Source: an uncultured Armatimonadota bacterium | Lineage (GTDB): Bacteria > Armatimonadota > Fimbriimonadia > Fimbriimonadales > Fimbriimonadaceae | Direction: 5' to 3' | Assembly (NCBI GenBank): GCA_903927025.1 | Contig: CAIYLG010000045.1 | Coordinates: 1 to 64,000, forward strand | Length of the DNA stretch: 64,000 bases | Part shown: positions 36,781-45,020 of the stretch, piece after piece | Layout of the letters: every line of letters starts with the position of its first letter | How positions within the stretch are numbered: the stretch's first letter is position 1 | Made by a program: the position numbers and the translations under genes | Notes under the pieces: model-generated | The model's database searches: none | The model's input: the letters and a program-made list of their open reading frames with translations, nothing else | What the model was told of the DNA's origin: nothing

Positions 36781-37938
36781 CTAATTACTCGCCGCGATGA
36801 CTGCATCCAGCGTCAGCCCATCTCGCCACTGATGAGGACCACTGACCACCCCATTCGGCTGAATGAGAAGGAAGCATTGATTGGCATCATTGCCAGCCCA
36901 GTCGCCTGAGTTGATATACAGTCGCCCACCTGGGAACTCGTATCGATCCGGGAGGTGAGTGTGGCCCATCGTGATGACCTTCACCTTGTCCCGTTCGTCC
37001 AAGTCGACGACGCGAAACAGCTTCCTCGCCGCTTGTCGAAACCGCATTCGTGCCAGCCAGACTCCAGCGCCCTCTCCCTTCGGAGGAACGACATCCCCTT
37101 TCCCCTCAAAGTACATCGGACCGTTTGGGGGTGCCAAGGCAAGGGAGCGGACCAACTTGTGCTTCGTCTTGCCTATCGTGTCAAGTCGATGATCCGGGGG
37201 TGCGGCACCTTGCAGAATCTCAAGAACCGCGTAGCGAAGGTACAGCCACATGAACGGATCATGGAGGTGTCCATGCTCCATGTAAACGTGGCGGTCTTCC
37301 GACATCCGCAGCAGCACGCCCGGGTTCCATGACACTCGAAAGGAACTCCAGCCAAATGTTGGTCGAATGTATCGGAGGCCGTAGAGCCCAATGTCGTGGT
37401 TGCCAGTCAAATAGGTCACCGTCATCTTAGGCCACGCAGGATCCCGGTGATCTAAGCCATCCAGCGCGCTCATGATGGGATCAAACTTGGGATTGAGTGA
37501 GCCAAGGCCCGGAATCTCCTCAAGATCTGGATAGGCATTGGGTGTCCCATAGTCCACCCTTAGAATCGGAGTCGGCGGCTGATTCATTGGGTGAGGAGGG
37601 AAGTCCATGATGTCCCCATTGATGTAAAGGTCTTTGAGGCGTGATTCGCCTTTTACCCAGGTGAGGAACTGCTGAAATCCTTTGAACTTAGCGTCGTCCG
37701 GTCCGGTCCACGTGTCGATGTGGATGTCAGAAATCAGAATCGAAAACGGGCCATCCGAACTTGGCGCCTTGGCATAAGGTGGATGGCTTTTGCGATAGAC
37801 CCTGTCGAGGGTTGCTTCACATACCCACTCTTGGATTGGACCGGCGACAGCAACCCAGATCAACATGGCGAAGCTCGAAAAGAGAAGTCCACACACCAGC
37901 CCCACACCGCTCAGCACGGCAACGGATAGGCCGTTCAT
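36781..37938 (-). CDS. membrane-anchored metallophosphoesterase
   Basis: 385 residues: an N-terminal TM segment (LSVAVLSGVGLVCGLLFSSFAMLIWVAVAG), then calcineurin-type motifs SDIHIDTW, NGDIMDF, LTGNHDIGLYG, MEHGHLHD and MGHTHLPDRY. Resembles LpxH-like or UDP-diacylglucosamine hydrolase-type phosphoesterases in motif order, but the membrane anchor and length differ. ATGA overlap with the small membrane protein gene upstream. Confidence 0.85.
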   Translation of the reverse strand: MNGLSVAVLSGVGLVCGLLFSSFAMLIWVAVAGPIQEWVCEATLDRVYRKSHPPYAKAPSSDGPFSILISDIHIDTWTGPDDAKFKGFQQFLTWVKGESRLKDLYINGDIMDFPPHPMNQPPTPILRVDYGTPNAYPDLEEIPGLGSLNPKFDPIMSALDGLDHRDPAWPKMTVTYLTGNHDIGLYGLRYIRPTFGWSSFRVSWNPGVLLRMSEDRHVYMEHGHLHDPFMWLYLRYAVLEILQGAAPPDHRLDTIGKTKHKLVRSLALAPPNGPMYFEGKGDVVPPKGEGAGVWLARMRFRQAARKLFRVVDLDERDKVKVITMGHTHLPDRYEFPGGRLYINSGDWAGNDANQCFLLIQPNGVVSGPHQWRDGLTLDAVIAASN

Positions 37939-38150
37939 GCCTTGCCACTCACCAAACGATCCAGGTACCCCACGAGTTTGTTGATGATGACGATGGCTGC
38001 AACTGCCCCAAAGCCGCCTCCGAATCCCCAGCCAACTCCAGTATAAACGTCGTGCCGACCGTCTGATGACAAAAGAGATCCGAAGAATAAAGTGGCCAAA
38101 ATACCTAAAACGGCTCCTGCTCCAACCGCTATTAGTGATTTAATGTTCAT
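37935..38150 (-). CDS. small membrane protein, 71 residues
   Basis: Two hydrophobic helices (AVGAGAVLGILATLFFGSLL and a Gly-rich GVGWGFGGGFGAVAAIVIINKL). ATG 38150 is preferred to the ATG 12 codons upstream. Stop overlaps the phosphoesterase ATG by four bases, so they are coupled. Confidence 0.6.
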   Translation of the reverse strand: MNIKSLIAVGAGAVLGILATLFFGSLLSSDGRHDVYTGVGWGFGGGFGAVAAIVIINKLVGYLDRLVSGKA

Positions 38151-38192
38151 GCACAGATTGTATAGCGATTTGAAGGAGCGCAACACAACAAA

Positions 38193-39584
38193 ATGGCTTA
38201 CTCATTAACAGGCAGAGTTTTGTACCCAGGCGATCCCGGATGGGACGGGGCTATTCACGGATTTGCAGACCGATTCAACTACGGGGCCAATCCTCCCCGT
38301 GCGGTGGTGTTTGCACAAAGCACGCAGGACGTGATGCACGCCGTTCGTTGGGCTAGGGAGAACAAGGTGCTCATCCGTCCTCGGACAGGACGCCACAGCT
38401 ATCAGGGCTACTCCTCGCTGGTGGCAGACGGCATCATCCTCGACATCAGCGAGATGGATTCCGTGGCAACCGACAAGCCGAACCTGAAGGTAAAGGTCGG
38501 TGCGGGTTCCGCTATGTTGCCGTTGACCGAGAAGCTATGTGATTCTGGCTTCGTGCTCCCTCTTGCCACTGGGCCGACGGTTGGACTTGGAGGCCTTGTC
38601 CAGGGAGGCGGCTTCGGGATTACCTCCAGAAGATTCGGGCTCATGTGCGACAACCTAGTAAGTGCTGAGGTCGTAACGGCGACTGGGGAAGTGGTTACTG
38701 CAAGCGAGTCAGAGCACTCGGATCTCTTCTGGGCTCTGCGCGGCGGTGGTGGCGGAAATTTTGGCATCGTCACCGCTTTCGAATTCAACGTGCACCCCGT
38801 CGCCATGGTCGGTGTGTTCAACGTGAGCTGGCAATGGTCCGATTTCGCCGCCGTGGCCAAGGGTTGGCAGGAGTGGAGCTACAACTCGCCCCCTGCCGTC
38901 ACATCGCTGTTGTCCCTCCATGTTGACGGAACCGTGAAGGTTGAGGGGCAGTACACACCGGATCCTCAAGATCTTGGAAAGCTAGGGGATATCCTTGCTG
39001 CACTGCTGGCGGTTGCTCCCCCCATTTCCGCACAGATGATGGTCGTCCCGACGCTCATCGGGGCACGTATGATTTTTGGAGTCGATCCCACCAACCCAGA
39101 GTGGGCTCTGCGGGTTCATTCAGACACTCAGCTCTTTAAGAGCACGTCTGCCGTCGCGATCGACCCCATTCCCGACGAGGGCATTGCCGTGATGAAACAC
39201 TGGCTGGAGAGCTGCCCTCCTCTTTCTGCGCCCCCTAGCCAACCTTCCATGATCCAGCTCCTTGGCGGAGGAGGTAAGGCAGGGGAAGTCGCTCCGGACG
39301 CCACCGCCGTCTTCTGGCGCAACGCTCACTCCGTCGTTCAGTACGACGGCTATTGGACCGCGCCACAAGACGCCCAGCCTACGATCGATTGGGTCGTGGG
39401 TATGCGACAGGCCATGCTGCCCTACGCTGGTGGAGCCTACGTAAACTACCAAGACGATCAGCTGGGTCCCAACTGGTTGGAACTGTACTACGGAGGCAAC
39501 CTGGATCGCCTTCGCCAAGTGAAAAAGAAGTACGACCCCGAAAACTTCTTCGCCTTCCCCCAAAGCATCCCGCCTGCGGATTAG
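38193..39584 (+). CDS. FAD-linked oxidase (berberine-bridge-like, PCMH type)
   Basis: 463 residues with the FAD-binding PCMH domain: RPRTGRHSYQGYSS carries the His of covalent 8-alpha-histidyl-FAD, then LGGLVQGGGFGITSRRFGL and LFWALRGGGGGNFGIV. C-terminal BBE segment NWLELYYGGNLDRLRQVKKKYDPENFFAFPQSIPP. Oxidises sugars or alkaloid-like substrates with O2; the substrate is unknown. Confidence 0.9.
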   Translation: MAYSLTGRVLYPGDPGWDGAIHGFADRFNYGANPPRAVVFAQSTQDVMHAVRWARENKVLIRPRTGRHSYQGYSSLVADGIILDISEMDSVATDKPNLKVKVGAGSAMLPLTEKLCDSGFVLPLATGPTVGLGGLVQGGGFGITSRRFGLMCDNLVSAEVVTATGEVVTASESEHSDLFWALRGGGGGNFGIVTAFEFNVHPVAMVGVFNVSWQWSDFAAVAKGWQEWSYNSPPAVTSLLSLHVDGTVKVEGQYTPDPQDLGKLGDILAALLAVAPPISAQMMVVPTLIGARMIFGVDPTNPEWALRVHSDTQLFKSTSAVAIDPIPDEGIAVMKHWLESCPPLSAPPSQPSMIQLLGGGGKAGEVAPDATAVFWRNAHSVVQYDGYWTAPQDAQPTIDWVVGMRQAMLPYAGGAYVNYQDDQLGPNWLELYYGGNLDRLRQVKKKYDPENFFAFPQSIPPAD

Positions 39585-39641
39585 CGATCAGCCAAAGAAG
39601 TGCGGGCGATCGGAGAATCCCGTAGGCATTCCCTAATCCAG

Positions 39642-39675
39642 CCCAGGGTTAGCTGCTCGAGCGGCTTACCCTGGG
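39642..39675. terminator. hairpin between convergent genes
   Basis: CCCAGGGT (39642-39649) pairs with ACCCTGGG (39668-39675) and inner bases extend the stem. It lies between the FAD oxidase and speE stops. No T run. Confidence 0.55.
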
Positions 39676-39723
39676 TCGAAGGCGCAGAACGTCAAAAGGG
39701 CTAGCGGAATGTGACCATCGGCC

Positions 39724-40653
39724 TTACGCCGTCCACGCAAACGGCTCGGCGTCGGTGAGGACGCGGGCGCCGCGGTGGTAGGACTCCCACAGGTACTCGG
39801 GCAGGGTGAAGACCGACTGGTGATAACGTGGCGTGTAGTAGCGATTCTTTACGCCGCGCTCGGCAAAACGCTTCTCGATTTCTTCCTGAGCGAGAGCAAA
39901 CGGATCGTATTTCTTGCTGGCGAGGACGAATCCCCAGGGCTGGAAGAAGGTGGACACGAGGCCGTAGTAGCCGGCGACGTAGGGGAACGTCTCCTTCATG
40001 CTCTCAAGCGTCTTCACGCAGGACATCATGCAGTCCGGGTAGTTCTCGTTGGCGCTGCCTGCCTGCATCGCGTACACGCCATCCTCGCTCATCGCGTCAG
40101 CCGCGATCTGGAAGTACTCCTTGGTAAACAGGAACTGCGCGGGGCCGTCCTCGTGAGGGTTCGGCAGGTCGCTAAGGATGACGTCAAAATTGGCGCCCTT
40201 GTGATCCACCAGCCACTGACGGGCATCTGTGTGGAGGAGGGTCGTGCGAGGGTCCTCAAAGGCACCCTGGTGCCACTCAGGCATGTGAACCTTGACCATG
40301 TCGACGAGTTCTTCGTCAATGTCCACCATAATCGCGGATTCCACCGTGTTGTGCTTCAGTGCTTCACGAAGAGTGGCTCCCTCGCCGCCGCCGCAAACCA
40401 CGACCTTCTTAGGGTTTGGATGCAGCGTCATCGCGGGCTGGCTCATGCACTCGTGGAAGATGTACTCGTCCATCAGTGATGTCTGAATGTTGTAGTCCAA
40501 GAACAGTGACTTGCCGAATCGGGGCACGTCGCAAATTTGGTAGGTCTGGTACTGGGTCTTGCCTTCGAGAATCATCTTCTCGACGCGGTAGTGCCAGATG
40601 GCGGCCGAGGTGTGGGTCTCGGCGATGAACATTCCTGTAGCTTCACTTGACAT
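39724..40653 (-). CDS. speE: spermidine/thermospermine synthase-type aminopropyltransferase
   Basis: 309 residues with GGGEGATLREALKH, MVDIDEELVDM and LLHTDARQWL. Transfers the aminopropyl group from decarboxylated SAM to a polyamine. The catalytic-loop motif is LSDLPNPHEDGPAQFLFTKEYF rather than the DSTDPxGPA of classical spermidine synthases, nearer the DLADP-type of ACAULIS5/thermospermine synthases. ATG 40653 chosen (MSSEATG). Downstream of speD on the same strand. Confidence 0.88.
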   Translation of the reverse strand: MSSEATGMFIAETHTSAAIWHYRVEKMILEGKTQYQTYQICDVPRFGKSLFLDYNIQTSLMDEYIFHECMSQPAMTLHPNPKKVVVCGGGEGATLREALKHNTVESAIMVDIDEELVDMVKVHMPEWHQGAFEDPRTTLLHTDARQWLVDHKGANFDVILSDLPNPHEDGPAQFLFTKEYFQIAADAMSEDGVYAMQAGSANENYPDCMMSCVKTLESMKETFPYVAGYYGLVSTFFQPWGFVLASKKYDPFALAQEEIEKRFAERGVKNRYYTPRYHQSVFTLPEYLWESYHRGARVLTDAEPFAWTA

Positions 40654-40735
40654 TAGAGATCTTGGGGGAACCGGACGCATGCGAACGGTCAGTTGGGATT
40701 TCGGGAAGAGTTTACGCTGTCCTCAGACAGCAAAA

Positions 40736-40759
40736 ATGGAGGACCCTAAGATCCTCCAT
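40736..40759 (-). terminator. hairpin between speD and speE
   Basis: ATGGAGGA / TCCTCCAT stem. Minus-strand reading ends the stem with TTTTTG, a terminator after speD. Since speE follows 80 bases later, it probably tunes speE read-through. Confidence 0.75.
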
Positions 40760-40772
40760 CTTTCTTGACAGC

Positions 40773-41381
40773 CTACTTATCGACGTCGTTCTGAAGGCCT
40801 CGTCGAACAACGAGGAACTTGATGCGTTCCGGCTGGAATCGCTCTCGGAGAACTTCGACGGCCTTGTGAACCAGAACCGTTCCACCGCAGTAGAACAGGT
40901 CAACCGCTGCATAGCGGTGCTCTGGCCAGGTGTGAATCGTGTAGTGCGATTCCTGAATGATGACGGCACCGCTCACGCCGAAAGGCTTGAACTCGTGGAA
41001 GGACTGCTCCACGATCGTTGCTTTGCTCGCGGCTGCGGCATCGCCCATGGCTTTGCCTACAATCTCTTCTGTCTCGAGCGACTTGCTGTTGCAGCCGTAC
41101 ATCTCGATGAGAAGGTGGGAGCCGAGCGAAGGGATTTCGTCGGGGCGGAAGGGAAGACCTTCCTCGTCTTTGCCGAGCCAGTCACCAAAAGATTCAGGGT
41201 CGTCCGCTGGAATCAGCGTCCATCCTGCCTCATTCTCGATAGTGGGCGTTGCAATCGCCGCCATCAAATTTGGCGTACGTTTGCCGAAGAGTCTCTTCAG
41301 CCAAGAGCGCGTATCGGTTGACGAAGAGACGGCGATGGCGCCGAACACTATAGAGCTAATAAGGATACAGGGGTTTGCCAA
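40773..41381 (-). CDS. speD: S-adenosylmethionine decarboxylase proenzyme (SpeD)
   Basis: 202 residues with the bacterial pattern GSHLLIEMYGC...ATIVEQSFHEFKPFGVSGAVIIQESHYTIHTWPEHRYAAVDLFYCGG. The Ser in ESHYTIH is the self-cleavage site that becomes the pyruvoyl group. Supplies decarboxylated SAM to SpeE. About 80 residues precede the usual start; TTG 41381 has GAGGT 8 bases upstream and encodes a hydrophobic N-terminal stretch (CILISSIVFGAIAV), whereas ATG 41264 (MAAIATP) lacks a ribosome site. The start is therefore uncertain. Confidence 0.9.
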   Translation of the reverse strand: MANPCILISSIVFGAIAVSSSTDTRSWLKRLFGKRTPNLMAAIATPTIENEAGWTLIPADDPESFGDWLGKDEEGLPFRPDEIPSLGSHLLIEMYGCNSKSLETEEIVGKAMGDAAAASKATIVEQSFHEFKPFGVSGAVIIQESHYTIHTWPEHRYAAVDLFYCGGTVLVHKAVEVLRERFQPERIKFLVVRRGLQNDVDK

Positions 41382-41647
41382 TCACATAGACCTCACGTTT
41401 GACGTGCGCAGACACAAGATAGCTCTTGCGCGAGAAAACCGACGAATAAGCTGCTGCGAAGCGTTTATCCCATCGATGAGTCCCTCATGCACGACTGTGC
41501 CGAGAGAGGCCTCACCTTGGCGGATCAGGCCGCACCCATCAGATTCACGATTCACGTACATCATGTTTCGCTACAGCTAAGAGGTTGTCTCCTAGGGCAG
41601 ATTCCTTCTGCCATAGCCACACCACGGTCTCCCGTGACGCAGGGGAG
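41382..41647 (-). ncRNA. long speD leader with stable hairpins, possible regulatory RNA
   Basis: From the predicted transcription start near 41641 to the speD start is about 260 nt. On the minus strand it begins with CTCCC...GGGAG (41646-41642 with 41633-41629), followed by GGCAGA-AGGAA-TCTGCC (41612-41596). I do not recognise a known riboswitch class. SAM or polyamine sensing would fit the gene controlled. The 60-codon ORF inside is probably not real. Confidence 0.4.
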
Positions 41648-41676
41648 ATGATACCAGCCCCCCACCCCTATGTCAA
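41648..41676 (-). promoter_or_regulatory. consensus sigma-70 promoter of speD
   Basis: On the minus strand TTGACA (41676-41671), 17-base spacer, TATCAT (41653-41648). This is nearly ideal. The rest of the 41382-41757 gap holds no gene I accept. Confidence 0.8.
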
Positions 41677-41757
41677 TTCAATTTGGGGCAAGTTGGCCCC
41701 TCCAAGGTACGTAAATCGGTTAAATCAGCCCCACATACACAAAAATGTGATGCCCGA

Positions 41758-42405
41758 CTAAGTGTTGTCGAGCGATCCGTCTGCCAGCTTCACAATTCGG
41801 TCAGCCTCTTCCAACATCGATGGGTCGTGAGTCACCATGACCAAAGAGCCGTCCCCCCGCAGCTGATTTAGCAGCTTGACCACACCGAATCCGTTCTTGT
41901 GGTCCAAGGCCGCAGTGGGCTCGTCGGCGAAAATTACCTTAGGTGATCCTCGCAGCGCTCGGGCCACGCACACCCTCTGGCGCTCGCCTCCGCTCAGCTC
42001 GTGGGGGTGGCGGTGCGACTTGTGGCCAAGTCCCAACTTTTCAAGCAGGTCCATCGCCGTATCGGGTGACGGATCCCATGGTGTGGCTACCAATACATTT
42101 TCAAGGGCGGTCAAGTATCCAAGCAGATACGGTTGCTGGAACACGAAACCAAACTCCCGCAATCGCAGTCGACTCCGGTCGTCATCGGAGAGCTCATTGA
42201 GGTTGGTGCCGTTATAAAGTATCGTCCCACTGGTGGGAGTCTTCAGACCAGAAAGCAGATACAGAAGAGAAGACTTTCCGGAACCCGATGGTCCCAGGAT
42301 CCCCAGGAACTCGTTGGTCTTCACTTCAATGTCGATGCCCTGGCACGCAAAGAACTCTCGACCTTGGTCGAGGTAGGCAAGGCTCGCTCCAGTTGCTTGG
42401 ATCAA
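41758..42405 (-). CDS. ABC transporter ATP-binding protein (MacB/LolD-like)
   Basis: 215 residues: Walker A GPSGSGKSS, signature LSGGERQRVCVARAL, Walker B VIFADEPTAALD, switch His in VMVTHD. FVFQQPYLLGYLTALENVL is the Q-loop of the LolD/MacB group. Partner permease overlaps upstream by four bases. Confidence 0.93.
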   Translation of the reverse strand: MIQATGASLAYLDQGREFFACQGIDIEVKTNEFLGILGPSGSGKSSLLYLLSGLKTPTSGTILYNGTNLNELSDDDRSRLRLREFGFVFQQPYLLGYLTALENVLVATPWDPSPDTAMDLLEKLGLGHKSHRHPHELSGGERQRVCVARALRGSPKVIFADEPTAALDHKNGFGVVKLLNQLRGDGSLVMVTHDPSMLEEADRIVKLADGSLDNT

Positions 42406-43610
42406 ACCAGTCTCCTTTCGACGATACTGACCGGGTCGAATTTGCGGAATCTGAGGATCACGGTGGTGGTGGCCACGATGAGGATGCAGAACGGAATCGG
42501 GATCGTGTAGGAGTACGCCAGCGAGTCCAGCTTGTCCAGCGCGAACGCCTTTGGCTGCATCAGAACTCGGTCGGCGATGTTGAGGAGTGCGAAGGTTGCC
42601 ACAAGCCCCATCAGCCAGCCGATCACAATGACGCTGAAGGACTCAAGAAGCACTCGGTTGAGAATCTGCCGCTTGGTGTAGCCCACTGCCTGGAGGAGTC
42701 CAAATTCCACGAGTCGCTGCGACTGATAGATATTCATCAGCATCCCCATCATAAACGTGATCACGATGGCGAGCACGCCGATCACCACGTTGAGGATTTG
42801 ATAGAGGGTCTGGAACATCTCCTTGGAGTTCTTTTCGATCTCCTGGTAGGCAAACACCATCGGCCGTTGCCCCTTGAAGTGCTTCACCGCCCAATCATCC
42901 AGCTTGCGCTGGTCCTCAGGCGTCTTCGCGAAGAACATCGCATCGTCAATCGGCGGGAAGTAATTGGCCAACTGGAATTCGATCGAGTCGATCATGAACC
43001 AGCGATCTGATTCTGCGATCCCAACGACTTTGACGGGAATCGGGGAGTAGTTGTCGATGTCGTCCGGCTTCAGCACCACGGAGCCAATCGAGTATCCCAA
43101 GTTGCGGGCCACCTGCCGGCTGATGAGGATTTCGGGCTGTCCCTTGGCTGGATAGCGGCCCGTCACAGATTTCGTATGTTGCCGCTCCGCGTAGTAGCGC
43201 ATGTCGGCTTGGTTGAGGCCCAGCGCCAAGAAAGGCCACTTACCAACGATGCTTTTCACGACGGCTCCAGAGATATGGCAGATGATCACCCGCTCCAAAG
43301 GAACCGGGCTGTGCTTCTTAACATCCTTCACGATGCCGGGCAACAGGTTTGGGTCTCCTCGCGGGGCGATGCCAACATGCTCTTTTGCATAGGAGTAAAC
43401 CGTGCGGATGGAGTACGGAATCGAATCGATTAGAGCGATGATTCCCGCCACAAGCATCACCGCAAGCATGATCACCGTGGTTAGCGGAATCGTTTTGCCG
43501 AGGTTGCGGAGAAGGTAGGTGCTCGGCGCAAGCGGACGAAGGATTCGCTTTGTTCGCTTCGATTCAGCTGGCACCGACGGTACTACGTCGGTATCGGATA
43601 AAGATTTCAT
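42402..43610 (-). CDS. ABC transporter permease (FtsX/MacB-like)
   Basis: 402 residues with one N-terminal TM helix (IPLTTVIMLAVMLVAGIIALI), a periplasmic domain of about 200 residues, and three C-terminal TM helices, the MacB/LolE topology. Works with the ATPase immediately downstream as an exporter or extractor. ATG 43610 (MKSLSDT) preferred to TTG 43616. Overlaps the reductase gene upstream by 47 bp. Confidence 0.88.
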   Translation of the reverse strand: MKSLSDTDVVPSVPAESKRTKRILRPLAPSTYLLRNLGKTIPLTTVIMLAVMLVAGIIALIDSIPYSIRTVYSYAKEHVGIAPRGDPNLLPGIVKDVKKHSPVPLERVIICHISGAVVKSIVGKWPFLALGLNQADMRYYAERQHTKSVTGRYPAKGQPEILISRQVARNLGYSIGSVVLKPDDIDNYSPIPVKVVGIAESDRWFMIDSIEFQLANYFPPIDDAMFFAKTPEDQRKLDDWAVKHFKGQRPMVFAYQEIEKNSKEMFQTLYQILNVVIGVLAIVITFMMGMLMNIYQSQRLVEFGLLQAVGYTKRQILNRVLLESFSVIVIGWLMGLVATFALLNIADRVLMQPKAFALDKLDSLAYSYTIPIPFCILIVATTTVILRFRKFDPVSIVERRLV

Positions 43611-44238
43611 CGCCAATTGCGTGGTGTTCGATTAGGTGGTACTGCTGCAGGGCGTCTCTGCCAAGCGGCTCTCCACCTGCGTAGGTAGGAACGTCTCTCC
43701 CAAGTTTGACTTTCGGCGCAATGGTGATGAACAACTCGTCCACCAAATCAGCCTTGAGCAATTGTGCATTTAATTCGCTGCCCCCGGATACCAGAAGATT
43801 GCAAATCTCCCATTCCTGTCGAAGCTTTGCGAACAGCAGCTTCCAGTCAATCTCGTCGATCCCAGCCTGAAGTGGGCGAATTCCCTCTGGCAGGCTGAGA
43901 TTGTCCGATTCTGAACTGGCGACAAATGCTCGGTCTGACTCAAAGAACCGAGCGTCGAACGGCAGCGTTCCCGATTTCGAGGCGACAAGGCGAAATCGAG
44001 GTGCCGGAAGCCATGACTTGGGAGAGGCGCGAAGAGTTTGGGCACCGACAAGGATGCCGTCCGCCGCATGCTCGATGCGCTTCATCAGCGTGTGGTCAGC
44101 TTTGGACCCAAGGTCAAGCACATCGTCTTCCCGACCACCGCTGAGGATCTTTCCATCAATGGTCGTGACCATGTTGATGAAGCAGTAGGGCCTGTTCAGC
44201 GGCGGCTGTGGGAATTCGAGACGGGTGTAGGGTTCCAA
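43564..44238 (-). CDS. RibD C-terminal-type (DHFR-like) pyrimidine reductase
   Basis: 224 residues: RPYCFINMVTTIDGKI, DHTLMKRIEHAADGILVGAQTLRA, NLLVSGGSELNAQLLKADLVDELFITIAP. This is the stand-alone RibD reductase domain (2,5-diamino-6-ribosylaminopyrimidinone 5'-P reductase-like), NADPH-dependent. The deaminase half is missing, so it may serve a related reduction. Immediately downstream of the DsbA-like gene. Confidence 0.85.
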   Translation of the reverse strand: MEPYTRLEFPQPPLNRPYCFINMVTTIDGKILSGGREDDVLDLGSKADHTLMKRIEHAADGILVGAQTLRASPKSWLPAPRFRLVASKSGTLPFDARFFESDRAFVASSESDNLSLPEGIRPLQAGIDEIDWKLLFAKLRQEWEICNLLVSGGSELNAQLLKADLVDELFITIAPKVKLGRDVPTYAGGEPLGRDALQQYHLIEHHAIGDEIFIRYRRSTVGAS

Positions 44239-44847
44239 TCAGGGCTGGGGGACGAGGGTGGCGCTGACCGCCTTCTGCAGGGCCGTGTAAGGCTGCTCAG
44301 CATATCGCTGGCCACCAATAAAGAACGTCGGGACATTGTAGACGCCGGAATCGTAGGCGGGCTCATCAAATCCGACAATGTTGTGCTGGAACTGCCGAGT
44401 CTCGATCGCCACCTGGAGCGCTTCCAAGTCCTTGATCGTCCCCTGCAATAGCTCCAGGATGATCGCTGGATTGTTGATCTCTTTGCCCTCTTCCCAATAG
44501 GCGCGGTAAAGAATCTCAATCACTTCATCCGCCACACCTTCAGTCTTGGCGTACTCAACTGCCTGATGGGCGTTGTAGGTTCGCATCTTCTTCGGCCGCT
44601 CAGACTTGGGAAGTTCCAAACCGTCCGCGTAGAGGAGGAACTCGAAGCGGGAAGGTGTCACCGGCTTGTTGGCGGGAGGCTCTGGCGCGGCGGGGTAATC
44701 CGGCCACTCGAGCTCAGGCGGGAAAAGCTCATAGCCAACCCAGTCGATGCCGACGCCAAACTCAGCCTGAAGCTTGCGCGCCTGCAGGAGCCCAACCCAG
44801 CACCAAGGGCAAATGAAGTCGTGAGCAATCGGAATTGAAAGTGCCAT
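44239..44847 (-). CDS. DsbA-family oxidoreductase (FrnE-like)
   Basis: 202 residues with CPWC near residue 14 (HDFICPWCWVGLLQA) and late YNVPTFFIGGQRYAEQPYTALQKAV, containing the cis-Pro. Typical of cytoplasmic FrnE/DsbA-like thioredoxin-fold isomerases. ATG 44847 fits; the longer frame adds an unrelated extension. Starts a four-gene operon with the RibD-like reductase and the ABC transporter. Confidence 0.9.
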   Translation of the reverse strand: MALSIPIAHDFICPWCWVGLLQARKLQAEFGVGIDWVGYELFPPELEWPDYPAAPEPPANKPVTPSRFEFLLYADGLELPKSERPKKMRTYNAHQAVEYAKTEGVADEVIEILYRAYWEEGKEINNPAIILELLQGTIKDLEALQVAIETRQFQHNIVGFDEPAYDSGVYNVPTFFIGGQRYAEQPYTALQKAVSATLVPQP

Positions 44848-44968
44848 ATTTTGATTCTGCGTGTCCTGCGGTCGAAGAGTTTCGACACCGAACAGAGTCC
44901 AAAACCTTCTACGGTAGGATGCCACATCCGCATCCGCACTGTTAGGCAGACGGTCAGTTTTTGGCTAA

Positions 44969-45004
44969 GGTCCCCTTCCTTTCGCTTGTCTCGCCGAGAG
45001 GAAG
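44969..45004 (+). repeat. dispersed intergenic hairpin repeat, copy 3
   Basis: Third copy of the family: GGTCCCCTTCCTTTCGCTTG (44969-44988) and GAGAGGAAG at 44996-45004, with an extra TCTCGC relative to copy 2. Lies between the DsbA-like and phospholipase genes. Confidence 0.6.
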
Positions 45005-45020
45005 TCGTGGGATACTCGGC

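Noticed and set aside
41382-41564. 60-codon minus-strand frame in the speD leader, ending next to the speD TTG
   Set aside because: A tempting leader peptide because of its position, but it has no clear ribosome site and no protein-like pattern; the leader is better read as RNA.
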